Shown piece by piece: positions 11,619 to 25,500 of a stretch of 64,000 nucleotides of DNA (within the stretch, counting starts at the first letter, position 1; each line of letters begins with the position of its first letter). The notes below the pieces were generated by a model. The model was not told the origin of the DNA. It did not search any database and was given only the letters and a program-made list of their open reading frames with translations. The stretch covers positions 17,980,001 to 18,044,000 of the forward strand of contig OX485804.1 in the NCBI GenBank assembly GCA_950295325.1, read 5' to 3'. Made by a program: the position numbers and the translations under genes. Origin of the DNA: Polytrichum commune (Eukaryota; Streptophyta; Polytrichopsida; Polytrichales; Polytrichaceae).

Positions 11619-14600
11619 ATGGACGAGGAAAGTAAGCAAGAGCTTTGTAAGAATGATCCATTCTCGGGCGTAGACTGGAGATACGAGTTTTCAGCCCCCA
11701 AGTTCTATGACTTCACCTATGAAGAATCAGAAGAGGATGTGGCAGCAGCAGAGAGATGGTTTGATAACGCGATTCCATATGAAAATTCTCGTACGTTGTT
11801 CCTTCAAGAAATACACTTGGCTCTCTTGTGTCATTTGTGACTCCAGAGTTTGTAGGAGTCAGAGTTGATTGCAGGTGTGTTGGTAACTTAAATATAAGCT
11901 TATTCAGCTGCCTACAAAAAGCACCAGGACAAGCATAAACAGAGTTCATTCAGGAAAGCAAAGTAGCTCATTTCTCAAGTTTGCTTTGGAACTCTCAGTC
12001 TGGAAGGGTACAGCATGCCAGCAATTGATGGTTCCAAATATCCATCCCTTACATAGATTCATCTCACAGTGATGATAAGTCTAATCTTGTGCTGTGACGT
12101 GTATGGTTGGGGCAGCTCATGTTGCGAAAACAAAATCAATCTCTGAGCTGTGGTCTGCTGCCATGAGCAGCAAGAAGGGTGCAAAACGTGAAGCCATGCA
12201 GGTATATGCTCTCTGAAACCCTCATCAAATGTCAATTATTCAAATCGTCTTAAACCTAGGACTGTGAAGGATATGTCCATTCTACGAGGCTGCATTGAAG
12301 TCATGTCCATCATAATGCTAGCAGATACAGGGTCAGTAACAGAACGAGAGCCTGCAATAGATTTTGTTGGGTGCAATGTAAGTATTAAGTCGTTTGGAAT
12401 GTAACCATAGGTTCAAGTTTGGTTCTCTCTTTCTGGGCTCGAACGCCATCTTTGAAGCGTCCAAGAGAACATGTAGTTTTTATGCTTCAGTTCACATGGA
12501 CTGATGACTAGTTCCTCAGTGTCTCTCCAAAGTTCTAAAAATGGATCGTCCTAAGGAAGATCTTTCTGAATTTCGAGAGGCCGAATTGTCCTAACAGAAG
12601 TAGTGAATTTTGTGACAGATTCAAGGTCGTGTCCATCATAAATCTAGCAGATACGGGCTCTGTAACAGAACGAGAGCCTGCAATATATTATGTTGATGCT
12701 ATATGAGTATAATGTATTTAGGAATGTAATCATATTTTCAAGTTTGTTTCCGTGACTTTTCTGAAGTCGAAGGCCGTCTTTGAAGCGTCCAAGAGACATG
12801 GTATTTTGTATCCTTTAGTTTACATGGACTGATCACTAGTTCCCAAGTGTCTCTCCAAAGGTCTTAAAAAGGAATGGTTCCTAAGAACGGTCTTTCTCAA
12901 TTTCAAGTGGTCGAATTTCCTTCATATATTGAATGTTGTCGCAGATTCTAGCACATGTGTCACCAAAACCGGATGGCAGATTTGCACCCGACGATGAGGA
13001 GTACTTTAGACAGGACTGTGCAGAAGATCTCCCGGACGAGACCAGAGATGCAGAGAATGGGATCAGCGTTCCTCACCATGGTCAGCACCTCTTACTTCGA
13101 AGGGCATCGTAGATGACTTCAGTGACTGCTAAGAGCAACTCCTATGGTCACTGGAAAATAATTCTCGCAATGAGTGTTTTTTCGAGAGTTTTTTGGGCAA
13201 GACTGCATGCTCATTCGATCCATATATTATTGATTGGTTGATTGATTGATTGATTGTCGTCGTCGGTATCTAAAATCTCTCGTTAAACCATGTGAAAATG
13301 TCGCTCGTTGGTAACTATTCAATTGTTGGTTGTTGGTTGTTGGTTGCTGGTCTTTAGAATTCTTAGCTCCGAGCAATGGCTGCCCAGAACAAGAACCTTA
13401 CACACCAGAGGGGCGTGTAATAACTGGGTTGAGTGAGAGCGATCATAATAGAACACCACCCAGTGCGCTGGCAGCCCTCGTTATCTCTCCGGGAAGTCTG
13501 CCTGCGAAGCGGTTGTATTCAGATGCATGGAATGAGCCACCTCTTGCGGAGCAGGAAGCTCAATGGTCATCCAAGAATAGACTCTCATTCTCCGGGTTTG
13601 TGTTTATCACCCTCTTTTAACTTAATCATGACCAATGTAGGATGGAGGGTTTTATTTTGAATTTGAGGAGGATGAGAATGTCAACATCCTCAGTCTTGCC
13701 AACACTATTAGCATCTAAATTTTTTTTTGCCGTGATTCTTTATACGGTGTTTCAATTCGTCCTTGCCTTGAATTCTGTGCTATTGGCTCATGCTTCCTAG
13801 TTTATCTTCAAAGACCATGTAAGCAATGATGTGTTTGCCTTACCTTAGTAGCCATGTATTTTCAACCAATTTCCGTGTCCTGGCTAAGTTACAGACTGAA
13901 CTTTCTGAGACCTTGATGACAAACTCTACAAGCCTTGGAAAAACTTGACTGGATTGATGTAGGCGACATTTCTTTGTGCTCGCATGCTTTTTTGTGGATT
14001 GACACCATGTAGGCCATTTGATATCCAATTCTGCAAAGATCATTGGGTGGTATTGCTCAATTTATTGGTGCCCTTGCATCTTTTGAAGATCAAAGATACC
14101 AGTGAACAACGTTCTTAAGTGGGTACTTGTCTTCAGAATCTCTTCTAAGCACTAAAGGACTCTAATGGGTGGCTGCAGCCGTGGTCACTGGGATACTTTG
14201 ACAAAGAAGGAAAACCTAACTATAGCGGGCGCTACATGTGGTACTCAAGCTCAAAAGAAGCAGAAGCTTGAAGATGGGAGGCTTCAAAAGGTCTGACCAT
14301 AACTGATATCCGTTTATTATTAAACTGCTACTTTTACAGCAACTCACAGCTTGCTGGACGGTATTTAATAGTAGAGTGTTGTTGCATGCAGCTGCTGTAC
14401 ATGAAAGATCGGTTGCCTAGACCCAAGGACCCTCCGACCTTGACAATTCCACACGAGTTCTCATTCCACACAAATCATCGTGTACGCATGCATCAAGGGG
14501 ATACCAAAGAGACAAAAATTAAGGTATGAGAAGCATCGCTTTTGCAATCCATGTGTATCGATTGAAATATTATGTGTTTCAGCTGTTTTGTCCATATTAC

Positions 14601-17600
14601 TTATGCTATTTTTATCGAACAGACATCACCTTTTGTGTCCATGGCGGAAAGAGTTCGAAGATTTCACTTGAAAACCCCAGAGCGGTACCATATCCAAAGT
14701 GTCAATTCCTCCGGACAGGTGAAAATTTTAAATACTCAATTTTCTTACCATGTCTCCCTTTTAATGCGTAAGTGTTGCAGCGGGTATCAGGAATTCCTTG
14801 CGATGAAATGGAAACTTATACTCAAAAATCCAAGTGGCTTGGAACGATTGACTTTCTTACTTTTAGAATTGAACTCAACAAGGGGCACTTTTGGTGTATG
14901 CATTTCCTCTGAATCTTAATTACTTTTACACAGGCCGAGGTGCATCAGCCTGAAAAACCAAAACTCAAGTTGACTGTTGCAAAGACTCCCGAGTTTGAGA
15001 CATCACAAAGATCTCGAGCTCCAAAGTGAGCCCCTTTGTCTTTGCCTTGCTTGACTCTCACATACCACGTAATTTGAGTCCTGTCTTGCTAACCAATTTC
15101 ATGTACGGAGCACATATTAAGCAGTTTTATTTTAGCTTCAGGTCAGGATTTTAATCCATTGTAAGGTGCATAGTCATAATAACAGCAAGTGACATTAAGT
15201 GCTTGGACCACAAGTCTAATTCTGATTATTGCGTTTTATTAAGTTGAGCCTGATATGCTTTAATATGTCCTACAGGGTTAAGAGTGCTGCAGAAATTGAA
15301 GAGGAGATGTTGGCCAAAATCCCAAAATTCAAGGCTCGTCCCCTACCAAAGAAGGTGCTCACTCCCGAAATATATTCCTTCGCTGCATTTGATGACAAAA
15401 AGATCTACACTGACATAAAACAGCATAATAGTGCCAGCCAGTACATCTATGTGTGGAGAGCCATATAGTTAATCTTTTGGTTTGATTTTGTTTAACCTTC
15501 AATTTTGACTCGTATAATGCATATAAATTATCTCACACAGATTTTGGAAGCACCTGCACTGCCGACATTCACAAAAACAGCACCGCAAGTCATAGAATTC
15601 AAGGTAATTTTCTACCGTGCCAAGAGAACATCTTGTATAAGTTAATCCTTGAGAGTTACAAAAGTCCGGCAGCAAATACTGACATGCCGGGTCAATATTT
15701 TCTGAGTTTGCCAACCTTGAAAACTGATTATTAGTAATGCAAATAGGGAGAATGCTCATTTCTGTAGACATCTTGTTAATTTATTAAGAACTAGAGCATC
15801 TAGTATCACACATGGGAAAGTTATCAAAAATTACTTAACACCAACTTAGAACGAGCTGAGAATTATGAATCCATTCTGGAGATGTTATGAGTTCACTTAA
15901 ATGCAACGGCCACTTGCAGATGTGAATCATTTCTGTCATAGTCATTAAAATTTTACTACAGCTGGGTCGTGCGCTTGTTTCAGGAGTTCCACTTCCATAC
16001 TTCGGAGCGGGCACAACAACACCATGCAAACTCATCAGCGTCCACCTCCACTGAATCGCTTCCTACTTCGGTGCTTACGAAACCTCTTGTCATTTCATAT
16101 TCGTCAAAGTGTTGCAACTTGTTGAATATGCGTTTGCCGAGTCCTGGAAGATTACCCATAACAAAAATTCTCGTTGTTGACTTGTGTTCTGGTTCAAAAA
16201 TCTTGTTGTACAGGCAAAGAACCATTCGCAAAAACCAAACGGAGGTCTTACACACCCAGATCCACCTCGACTGGAAACAGCTAATCGTGCACGACCTACT
16301 ACGTATGTACAACTGCTTCAACTTCGATGGAAGTTTCACTGCTACCTTAATTTCCACGGAAATATTGACGTTGTGCTCTATCAAAGTGATTTTCGTGTGG
16401 CTGAGGCATTAACATTAACTTTTGTAATTCAGGGTGAAGAGTAGGGAAGAGCTGGAGGAAGAAGAGATTGCAAAGATGCCCAAGTTCAAAGCTCGTCCCC
16501 TCAACAAGATGGTAAGGACTGTCTCCTATTCTTCGGCTCAAAGAGTTTGGTGCCTTTTTGAGGTACATTTCTATTAAGAACGTCTTAGAGCGTTTGTGTC
16601 ACAGCCAACTTTCGAAAGTTGCGTGAAACTCTTTAGACCTCCTTTCTGAATCCAAAAAGCCTTCAAAGAACTTTAGGATCTAAAGTAGGGTCTGGCCCAT
16701 AGGACCCGCCACTCTAACTACTGCAGCTTGGCTCTTCAATCCTAGTATGACGAGCTAGAAAACCTCTTCTTTTTCAATAGCCCAATCCCACTGTTTTAGC
16801 AAGTTGATTTAATCCTCAAGAAAAGTTGGGTGACTTAATTAATGAGCTCTCATACTCACCTTTTAGGGCTCCTCACCTGGAGTTTGATCCAAAAACTTAA
16901 CGGATAACTCTAATGTGCTGATTGAGGATTCCTAGAATGCTAAGAATGCCCTGAATATACATGATTTAAGACACCATAACAGTGTGGCTTAACCCTTTGT
17001 TGTTGACAATCTCTTTGCAGATCTTTCAAAGCAAGGGTGAACTGGGAGTCCCACGCAATCAAAAACGCGATGTCACCTTACCCCAAGTAAGTCATATCCC
17101 ATGAAGATCATCCCCGTGATTAATCAGAGCTTCAGGCCTACGATGAGGATGGGCATTGGATTTGACTTGGTAGTTATACTTCAAACCTGAAGATTGCTTC
17201 TTGATTGTCACAGGAATTCCACTTCAAAACAGAGGAACGTGCTCAAGCCCGTGGTCCGCCTTCACTTACTGACCAGTTATTGAAGGTAAGGTTTTCCACA
17301 CGGAAATCAACACTAACTTGTGCAACATAGTATTCTTAACTGTTGTAGTGTAACGATCATTTTTTGATAACTAATTGATTCTGAATCTAAAGAGAATCAA
17401 AGGAGATGAGAACTAACTCTGGTTGTCTGGATGTAAAAGCTCACACTGAACAAGCCGACTAAAGTTGATGCGCCACTACGGCTAACGAAACCAGAGCCCT
17501 TCCATCTGGCCACTGATGTAAGCCATTCTAATAAACCCCTCTATACGCTAGTTTTTTTTCTTCTAAAAAGGACTCATTTGATGGGACTCTGAAGTCTATG

Positions 17601-20287
17601 ACAAGTTAAATTTGTTATCATTGGTGATGAATAAAACCTCCTGTCTTCTGAAGCACTTTTGATCCCTTCTACCAGGACCGAGGGCTAGCTCGGGAAATGT
17701 GGGAAATTCATGAGAGAATACAAAAGGAGCATGCTGAAGCGGAGGCCAGAATTCCAAAAGCCAAACCTCTTCCTTACACCACCGACTATCCAGAGGTAAA
17801 CCTACTTGCAAGATAAGAAAAACTCTCGTCTAATTTGTTCACAATAGACTGCATGCGGCTGTAATGCAGGGTCTACTGAAGCATCAATCTTGACAGTTTA
17901 CCAATGCGAAACAAGTCCAAGCTTTTGGAGTCCAAACTCAATGAGACTTTTCTTCGGGAGTTGGTGGCCTATGGTTTCCCATTGGTTTTCTGCATAAGAA
18001 CTCATTAATTTCTTCCCACTTGTGGCCCATGCTTACAGGTAGTCTTTGAAATTGAATGAAAGCAACTCATTTTGGTCCATTGAGGGCCAAACTCATTTTA
18101 GTTCTCTTGGCATGCCAAAATGAGTTTGATCCTCAAGGAACCGATTTAGGACTGTTCTTTGTTCAAACCTCCACACTACCAGCGAGCATGCACCAACTCA
18201 AAAGTCCGAGTATCTGGAAGGATAACTCTATTATGTGCTCAACTATCAATGGTTGAAAATTGAATTGCACTTTCCATATTTTGTCTTGTTTCATTCAACA
18301 CAAGCTTTGGCACCTTTACGAAGTTTTGCAATTGTCTGGCTGCATATTTTTTAGGTACCTCCAAAGCCCCTGCCCAAGGAGTGCACCAAGCCTGATCCCT
18401 TCCATCTGGAAAGCCTTGTTCGCCATGAATTGGACCAAGAGCGGCTAGCTGAAGAGCGAGCACAAGCTGAGCAACAAGAGGCTGCATTAAAAGAATTCCA
18501 TGCTCAACCAAATATGTCCAAGTATAGTCTTCTGAGCTCTGTTCCTCTCAGTTTTCGTAGTCGTTTCTCAGCAATATTACTCCTGGAGATGGTCCGATAC
18601 TGATTTTTATACAAAAGAACTTATTCAGTTGAACTTATACATCAAGAACCAGTTCAGATGAATCCCACATTCCACATCAGATGGTTACAGAAGAACCAGA
18701 ATAAAAGGAAGCTTTACAAACAAGTGTGTATTGACTTTTCACTGGCTGAGTGCAGTGTGCCAATTCCCATTCCAGAAAAACTAAGAAAACCGCTCACAGA
18801 AATTCAAGAATTCAATTTCCTTGCTGATCAGCGGGCAGTAGAGCGAGCAGAATTTGACAAGAAGGTAATTACCCAAATTGTTTTTAATATACATCGCATT
18901 GTTCTTGCTTGCATTTTCTCCATGCGACCTTGGGTATCTATAGCAAAATTAAGAGGCTTAAGATTTTTTAGTGGCATCACTTAGCATTACCGGAGATCTT
19001 CAATGTTTTGCAACGCATTTCTCCAGCAGACATTGAGCTGTGCTGGAGGACTGTATGCTTAAAAGTTGCATGTTCTTGTCTTTCTAGGTGGCTGAGAAGC
19101 AAAATCAGTACAAGCGCTACCGCAAAGAATATGATGCGGCTAGGAAGGTGAGGATTATTAGTCCCGAATTTGTGCATATGACTTCTGAAAAATCTCACAG
19201 TTTTGTTTTATCGGATGTTATGATTTTAACAACAGTCTTAATTACCCCTCACCAGATGAAGGTTTACTGTGTGGACCAATGCACTTCAGATCAACCTGGT
19301 TTAATTCTTTAAATGTTATTTCTATTTCTAGCTAAGCTAATATGGGATTCTTAATGTTTTGCAGGCAGAAGAGGATAGGTTCATCAAGGCAATGAGAAGA
19401 GAGATGGTTCCGACAGCACGTCCAATGCCTTCGTATCCTAAACCCTCTGAACCCAAACGGTACATCTCTCTGTCCCTCTTATGTCAAGTGCGCACACATT
19501 CTATAGGATCACAGGTCCCATGGATAGTACTCGTTGAAACTCAAATGGTCTGTCAAATAGTTATGATAAAGTAGGCATACTCAAAACCAACACATAATCT
19601 AGAACCACCACTACAAATATGATAACCAACATGAGGAGCTTTAATATGTGTTATAGCCAGTTGCCATCATGAGCCTCAAGATCGACAAGTGGGCATGGCA
19701 AAGGCTATAATCCATAATTGGGCAACACATGTTGATTATCATGCATAACAGCATGAGGATGAACGAGCTAAGTACGAAATCAAGATTTCATATCATTTTG
19801 TAGGTTTATAGTACAAGAATTGTGAGGGGATATATGGTTATGGGTTGTAATCATTGTCTTCATAGCTACTAGAAAGATGCCACATCAAGATTTATCCACA
19901 CACCAATTATGTACCAGTGTCATAATAACAGTTATGTTTGAAGCCCCGAAATACAGGGCTGAGGTACAGAGTGTTGGTTGAGTATGCGTACCTTAGTGTA
20001 CTGTCATGGATGTAAATATATTATGGGAACGTGCTGCAATAGTTGTGAATTGCACACAGATTTACATTCCGCCACAAGGAACACATGTACAAACTCTAAA
20101 GCTCTCTGTTCAAAAATGTATTTAAGGCTCAGTTGTTAATATGAAAGCAACTAATATTACATCTCATGTTGGCAGGTCTACAAAAGGACCCACGAAAGCA
20201 ATGTCTCCACTTCTTCACAAAAGGGTATCCCGGAGAGAACGTCGACGGTCTCTTACCACAAAGGGAACAAGAATCCAGTTACGTTAG
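11619..20287 (+). CDS. TPX2: TPX2 spindle assembly factor (22 exons, 779 aa)
   Basis: TPX2 nucleates and bundles spindle microtubules around chromatin and activates Aurora kinase; it is nuclear until mitosis and held by importin. Coding exons with GT-AG borders: 11619-11790, 12116-12201, 12945-13080, 13358-13595, 14179-14290, 14392-14523, 14623-14718, 14934-15025, 15276-15354, 15541-15603, 15984-16070, 16214-16302, 16433-16511, 17021-17086, 17214-17285, 17440-17517, 17676-17795, 18355-18521, 18756-18864, 19088-19147, 19365-19459, 20176-20287. The phases join to 2340 bases with no stop. The N-terminal YEFSAPKFYDFTYEE (about residues 22-36) is the Aurora-binding type. Two PKFKARPL repeats (about 360-400 and 466-500) and the C-terminal TPX2 domain (about 655-745, RAVERAEFDKK, YKRYRKEYDAARK) follow. 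Length is close to the Arabidopsis protein (about 760 residues). The ATG follows an intron acceptor at 11611-11612, so a spliced 5' leader is likely. The 18756 acceptor is chosen by phase. Confidence 0.94.
12301..12924. repeat. Tandem duplication (~325 bp) in TPX2 intron 2
   Basis: Two direct copies, about 12301-12595 and 12627-12924, share long blocks: GTCCATCATAA, CAGTAACAGAACGAGAGCCTG against CTGTAACAGAACGAGAGCCTG, TTTGAAGCGTCCAAGAGA, ACATGGACTGAT and GTGTCTCTCCAAAG. Both are non-coding and lie entirely between coding exons 2 and 3. Confidence 0.85.
16660..16920. repeat. Degenerate dispersed repeat in TPX2 intron 13
   Basis: The blocks GGATCTAAAGTAGGGTCTGG, CAAGTTGATTTAATCC, TTGGGTGACTTAATTAATGAGC and GATAACTCTAATGTG resemble, in order, parts of the family seen at 5095-5500 and 30225-30620. 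It is non-coding, and the surrounding splice sites are intact. Confidence 0.4.
18010..18240. repeat. Dispersed inverted-repeat element fragment in TPX2 intron 17
   Basis: The sequence from about 18075 to 18235 (CTCATTTTAGTTCTCTTGG, CAAAATGAG, CTTTGTTCAAACCTCCACAC, GCATGCACCAACTC, GGATAACTCTA) matches the half-element at about 30005-30195, including the order of blocks. It ends 115 bases before the acceptor of coding exon 18, which is intact. Confidence 0.5.
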
Positions 20288-22585
20288 TTAGTTGTTCCTC
20301 TCCAAGTTCTGTACCATAGATTGATTTTCCTGCCAAACTGGAAAGCCTTTGCCACCGAAGCATGCCTTCCTATTTCTTTATGGCAGACTAGACGGGTCAA
20401 AATGACAGTACATTTGAGAAACTCATTCTTGACGAGAAATCCAATCTCTTTTTTATAGATAATGAATTGGCAATAACCCAGCTGTTCGTGCTTCAGAACC
20501 TGTAGACTAATAATGTAAGGAAGTTTTAATCCTCCAACCACCACCTGTAATGTTTAAATGGAGTTATTATGAAGAGAATCGAGTGTTTGGCTTCCGGTTC
20601 TGTTTGCTAGGCTTTTTACATCTATTTTGGGAAGGCACATTCAGCCTTCATTGGAAATGAGGCTATCAGATCAATCATTATCAGAAGTTGCTTCTGCAAA
20701 TTAGAAGACTGAAGTTTGTTTTATTGAAATTTTCAAGAAGTCCGCTGTCGTCTTCAGCTTCCCCTCCCAAATGACCAGGGATTATGGTATGTATTTGCCA
20801 TTTTAGGAAGGCCACAAGAATGGCATTTGTGTGTAATGGTTAACCCTTTATTTAATGGATTCCTCTATTAAGCTTCTGGTCTCCCAAGAATAGAGATTTA
20901 GGTTGACTAAACTATTGGCACTTTGCCGTGGCTGCATTTCTTTGTAAGTTGCCCTGTGGAAATGATTCGGGACAAGTTTTTGTTCTGGTCAGTGTTAAGT
21001 GTGTCTGTATTTACAGATGCTTGGCTTCATCAATTGAAGGTTTTTTGGCCATCTGCTCCAAGCTTGTTACACTTCTTGATCAGAAACTTAGAGTAATTAG
21101 TAGTTATCTGTGGATATAAAAACGGACATGAGAAAAACACTTATTTAAAAGAGATTGGATTACAGTCTCAAACATAATTAACTACTCTGGACTCGATAGT
21201 GAACACAGTTGCTGGGTTCAATCTAGGAATTGGGATACATGCACTTTGATTATCATAACTAAATCAAAGGTGATCTGACTTCCAATCCAATATTTTGATA
21301 ATGCAACACAAGTATAATAACGTAATCTACTCATCAGAAGACAGATATTATGAGTTACTTACAGAATTACCCACATGTACTACAGTAGGAATAGTGAGCA
21401 TCGACTGTAGGATGATGCGATATTCTCCATGATTTTTGAAATGTTGATTTTCACAACATCCTGACCTATGTGACATGACATAAAATCATGTGTATGAGCT
21501 ATATTGAGCCAATGCATGAAAAGTGGCCTGATTTAAAATTAACTTTATCTCCGAGGGGCACTTGTTTAATCGGTTTAAAACCTTAATGTTAGTGAAGATT
21601 CGGGTTTGAACGTATTGGAGTGGCCCATTGGCAGTATCTACTATCTTTAATGAACAATATAGAACTACAGCAATTCTCTATCCTACTTTTGCTAAAATTT
21701 GGGCGGTCCTTGCTTCTTCAAGCTTGCCATTGTACATAAGAATTAAACACATTCTAATATGGAAAGTACACCAAAGTATCTTCGATTATTTTTGGAGCAC
21801 ATCTGTTTCCTTACATGGCCCATGACTATACCATATGTTTCTAATAATAGACAAAGATTTTGAATAAAACGTACAAAGAAGCATTTTACCATGTTTACCA
21901 CGTTGATCATCTTTCACAACAAGATCCCTGTCACCCTGTGTATTTTAATTGCACGAGTTCAACTGTTCCTTCCACACTGGAATTCCTGACTCCTCAGATG
22001 CAGCTCCTCTGAAAGTACCTCGTCGACAGACTTCAGGAAAGCTGTCATACTTGCCAGTGATAGTCAATCCAAAGGGTTACATGGGAGCTTGATTCTCCCG
22101 CAAACTAGTACGGAGTATAAGCCAAGTGGGTCATAAACAGTAACTTTTCTCTCTGCATCTATTTTTTGTAGGACATGAAACACAGTTAGTGCGAGATGAT
22201 AGCAAATCCAAATCGTGCCATTTTCCTCATCATTTTCGAAGCTCGTATATCCTATTCATTTTCGAAGTAAAGATATTGGATACATGTCAGTGATTCTTAG
22301 AAAGCAGTGATTGCCCAATCCAAGGGTTTTGATTCTCTTGCAAACTAGGTATAAGTACATACAAGTGAAGCAAATCTGGTCATCACCTATGACACATAAT
22401 CAGCATCGTCACATGCTTTTCAAGTCTCCACTAACTTCCAATTTGTTGTCACTCACTACAATTTCTCTCAAGAAAAAAGTCTCTTTCCATTTCCTTTTGA
22501 CTACCACTCTGTTGTATCTTACTGAAGCTCCATAATGAACTAGGTATTCAAAGAGCTCATATTTTTACAAGTATCATCAATCAAG
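20288..22585. other. Convergent intergenic region between TPX2 and the DUF4378 gene
   Basis: TPX2 and the minus-strand gene end 2.3 kb apart, tail to tail. The first several hundred bases probably hold the TPX2 3' untranslated region, but I could not fix a poly(A) site. At about 22140-22290 a copy of the dispersed repeat with TCTCTGCATC and TAGCAAATCCAAATCGTGCC occurs. No gene is seen. Confidence 0.5.
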
Positions 22586-25500
22586 TTAATACATCTCCTT
22601 TTCCGAGGTTGTGATGATCAGGTCCAAAACAACATCCTCCAGTATTGCTTTCCAAACCATACATTCGACCTCCAGACCCACCTCGGCTATTTCTTCACTA
22701 AGATTGCTCCACTTGCCGACTCGACAGCCCATGTCTTTTTCAATCAAACCCGATATCGAGTATGACGGAAGCTCTTGCCATTCGAGTATCTTGGCATACA
22801 CCTCTTCAACTAGTTTCTCATCTGTCACTCTTGGGCTTTGTAGTAGACATAGCTGTGGCTTACCGAGTTTCAATGAAACGGCCTCATTTGTGCAATCAAA
22901 CAGTAGTCTCCGGTCGCACCTCCAAAAACCTGTGTCTGTATCCTGTTCATAATCGTCGTCGTTTTCTAGCCTATCAAAGAGAGAGGGGTCAATTGCTAAA
23001 TTTTCGTCGAACCAATTGAATACGTTTCCTGGTCTGCTGCACAGGACCTGGCCAGCTGAAAGAATTTTATGAACAAAGCTATGATGTGGACGATGATGAT
23101 TTTCGTCTTCTTGAGATACCTGTCCCTTGGTGCACTCGAAATTATAGGTTTCGTGGCGCACAAACATGGATATATCTAAAAGGGCTTGCTGAAGCTTCTC
23201 ACTATTGCTGCTGCTGCTGCTGCTGCTGCTGTTGTTGATTTCTACTGTTGTGTAACTTGGCTCAAGCTCAAGCAGATTGGTATGGGGACTGTTGATGATG
23301 AGCACATCTTTGAAGGATTCTGCAATAAGCAAACTCATATTCGGTCAGTCGGATCAAAACAATTAATTTATTAGGGTTCGGTCAGCGAACCTAAGTCATC
23401 ACTAGGTATCCTTGAATTTCGTTCAGAAATTTCGCAGTGCTTGCAAATGGCAAGAAGGAAGCCAAGTCGTACCTTCTAGGTTGGATTTGAGAGTTTCGCA
23501 AGGTTCGTCATGGAAAGGTGCCTCTAAAATGGAGACAGGGCTTGGTTGCCCGGTTTCCTCTACGTCGAAGTCATCTTGTCCTCTACACCCCTTAACACCA
23601 ACTGGGTATAAACTTTCCTCACCTCCATTGGTTTCCAGGTGTGCTTGTGCAATCTGCAATTGAGCAAACATTGTGCTCCATGTGAGCAACATCACGTACC
23701 TTTAGATCCATATATCATCAATACTGATATCACATTGGTTTACTTCCATCAAACATAAGGGTTGCATTTTAGTATTTATTTTCTACATTTGATAGTTGCT
23801 AAGATCCTAAAGAATGAAAGACATTGGCTTCAGGTGTGCTTGTGCAAGCTGCAAATTGAGCAAACATCGCTCTCATGTTAGCATCATCAACTACCTCTGT
23901 CCACATGACGTCAACACTGATTTCAAATTGCTTCAATTCAATTACAGCAATCATAAGAGTTGCATTTATAATCTTTTGTTTCTATGTTTGATAATCGCTG
24001 AGATCTAAAAGAAAGAAATGCGAGTTGCATCAATATTGAGTGAATCATAAGCTAAATGTTGCATTGACACTGCAAAGGCATCGAACTCTGAAGGATATGT
24101 AACGATACTCACTGGCATTCTGAGATGAGACATTGAGAACAATGAGCTACACATGAGACAGACATAAGTGAGGAAATAAGTGAAAGGTCTGAGGTAACCT
24201 TTACCTGGTGTGGTTTAGATGTGCTGCCCTCATCGGCGATGTTGTAGAAGCCATAGCCATTGTTACTACCTCGGCATTCAGGCTCATCAAGCAAATTGCA
24301 TGCTTCTTGAACAGGCTCACCAGAATTAACAAGTTCCTCAAAATTCCTACCGGAATGTATTGAATGATCATTACTTATCGTCTCTTCCCAATGCAGATCC
24401 ACAGAGCCATCTGAGGATCTCCTCTGCTGACTTGTACAATCGACCTGTAGTTGACCGGGACCTTTCCTCTTCGAAGCAGCCAATCGCTCCGCTACAGCAA
24501 TTTGTAGATTGTCACTTGGATAACTTATTCTACGGTTTCTGGTGTCAAATCGGGAGACTATAGAATAGGTACACTTCCCTAACATACCTTTCATGGACCA
24601 ACAATTTAAGGTTCCGGAGCCTCCATAGCTATCAAAGTCCGTTGTTGCAACTGCTTGTCCACCCTTGTGCAATCTTCTCAAGTATTTAATGTTCACATCT
24701 ACAGAAAGCTCGGGAAACACTTCGTCTACAGTACGAATCCTTTTGTTTCGGGATCGACATTTCATTTCAGGTTTTGTCTCCGTTGAACGCCGAACTATGT
24801 CTAGTCTGCAAGGACTTGGAACCTTAGTATCATCAACTTTGGGCTCAGCTTCTGCATCATAATTATTAATACCATTATTACATACCAAAGCCCGATTCAT
24901 GGCAACATTTTGATGGTCTCCTTGCACGCTGTGTTTGCTGATCTGCTTCAAAGCAAACCCTAGAGACATTACAGTGCACCTTGGAGAAGGAAATTGGCAT
25001 GATACTTCCATCACTCTTCCCTTTCGTCCTCCCTGTTTTCTTCTCGTGACCAATACCTCCTCTTCATCTTCATCCTTTCGTCCACCAAAGAATCTGCCAT
25101 AACTGAGAGATGACTTTGGTAGAATTTCACCACCTTCGGGTATTGAATTTTCTTCTGAAGCATTCTCCAAAGGAAACACACGACTGCCGGACAATGTATT
25201 AACCTTTTCTTGCTGTCCTTTCAAGTTACGCAGCACTTTCACGATGGGGAAGCCGTTCAGGTATTCGGCTTGCTCATTGTACTTAGACTCGTTACTGAGA
25301 AAAGATTTGGTAAGATCATGCTCTACCAGAGTCTTGGGAATCACCTTTGAGTTTGCATCCTCTCCATCTGCACCAACTCCATTGTCACCAACATCTGAAT
25401 GTTTTACTGTGCGAATAGAAAAGTTTGGCAATGTTGTTTCGAATCCAGATCTTTCCAGCATTTTTTTGTGTTCAGGCTCATCATGTGTAGTAGTACTGTC

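Noticed and set aside
14781-14895. Extra TPX2 exon after TTGCAG
   Set aside because: An acceptor-like TTGCAG and open frame exist, but exons 14623-14718 and 14934-15025 already join in phase 0, and the extra peptide has no TPX2 motif.
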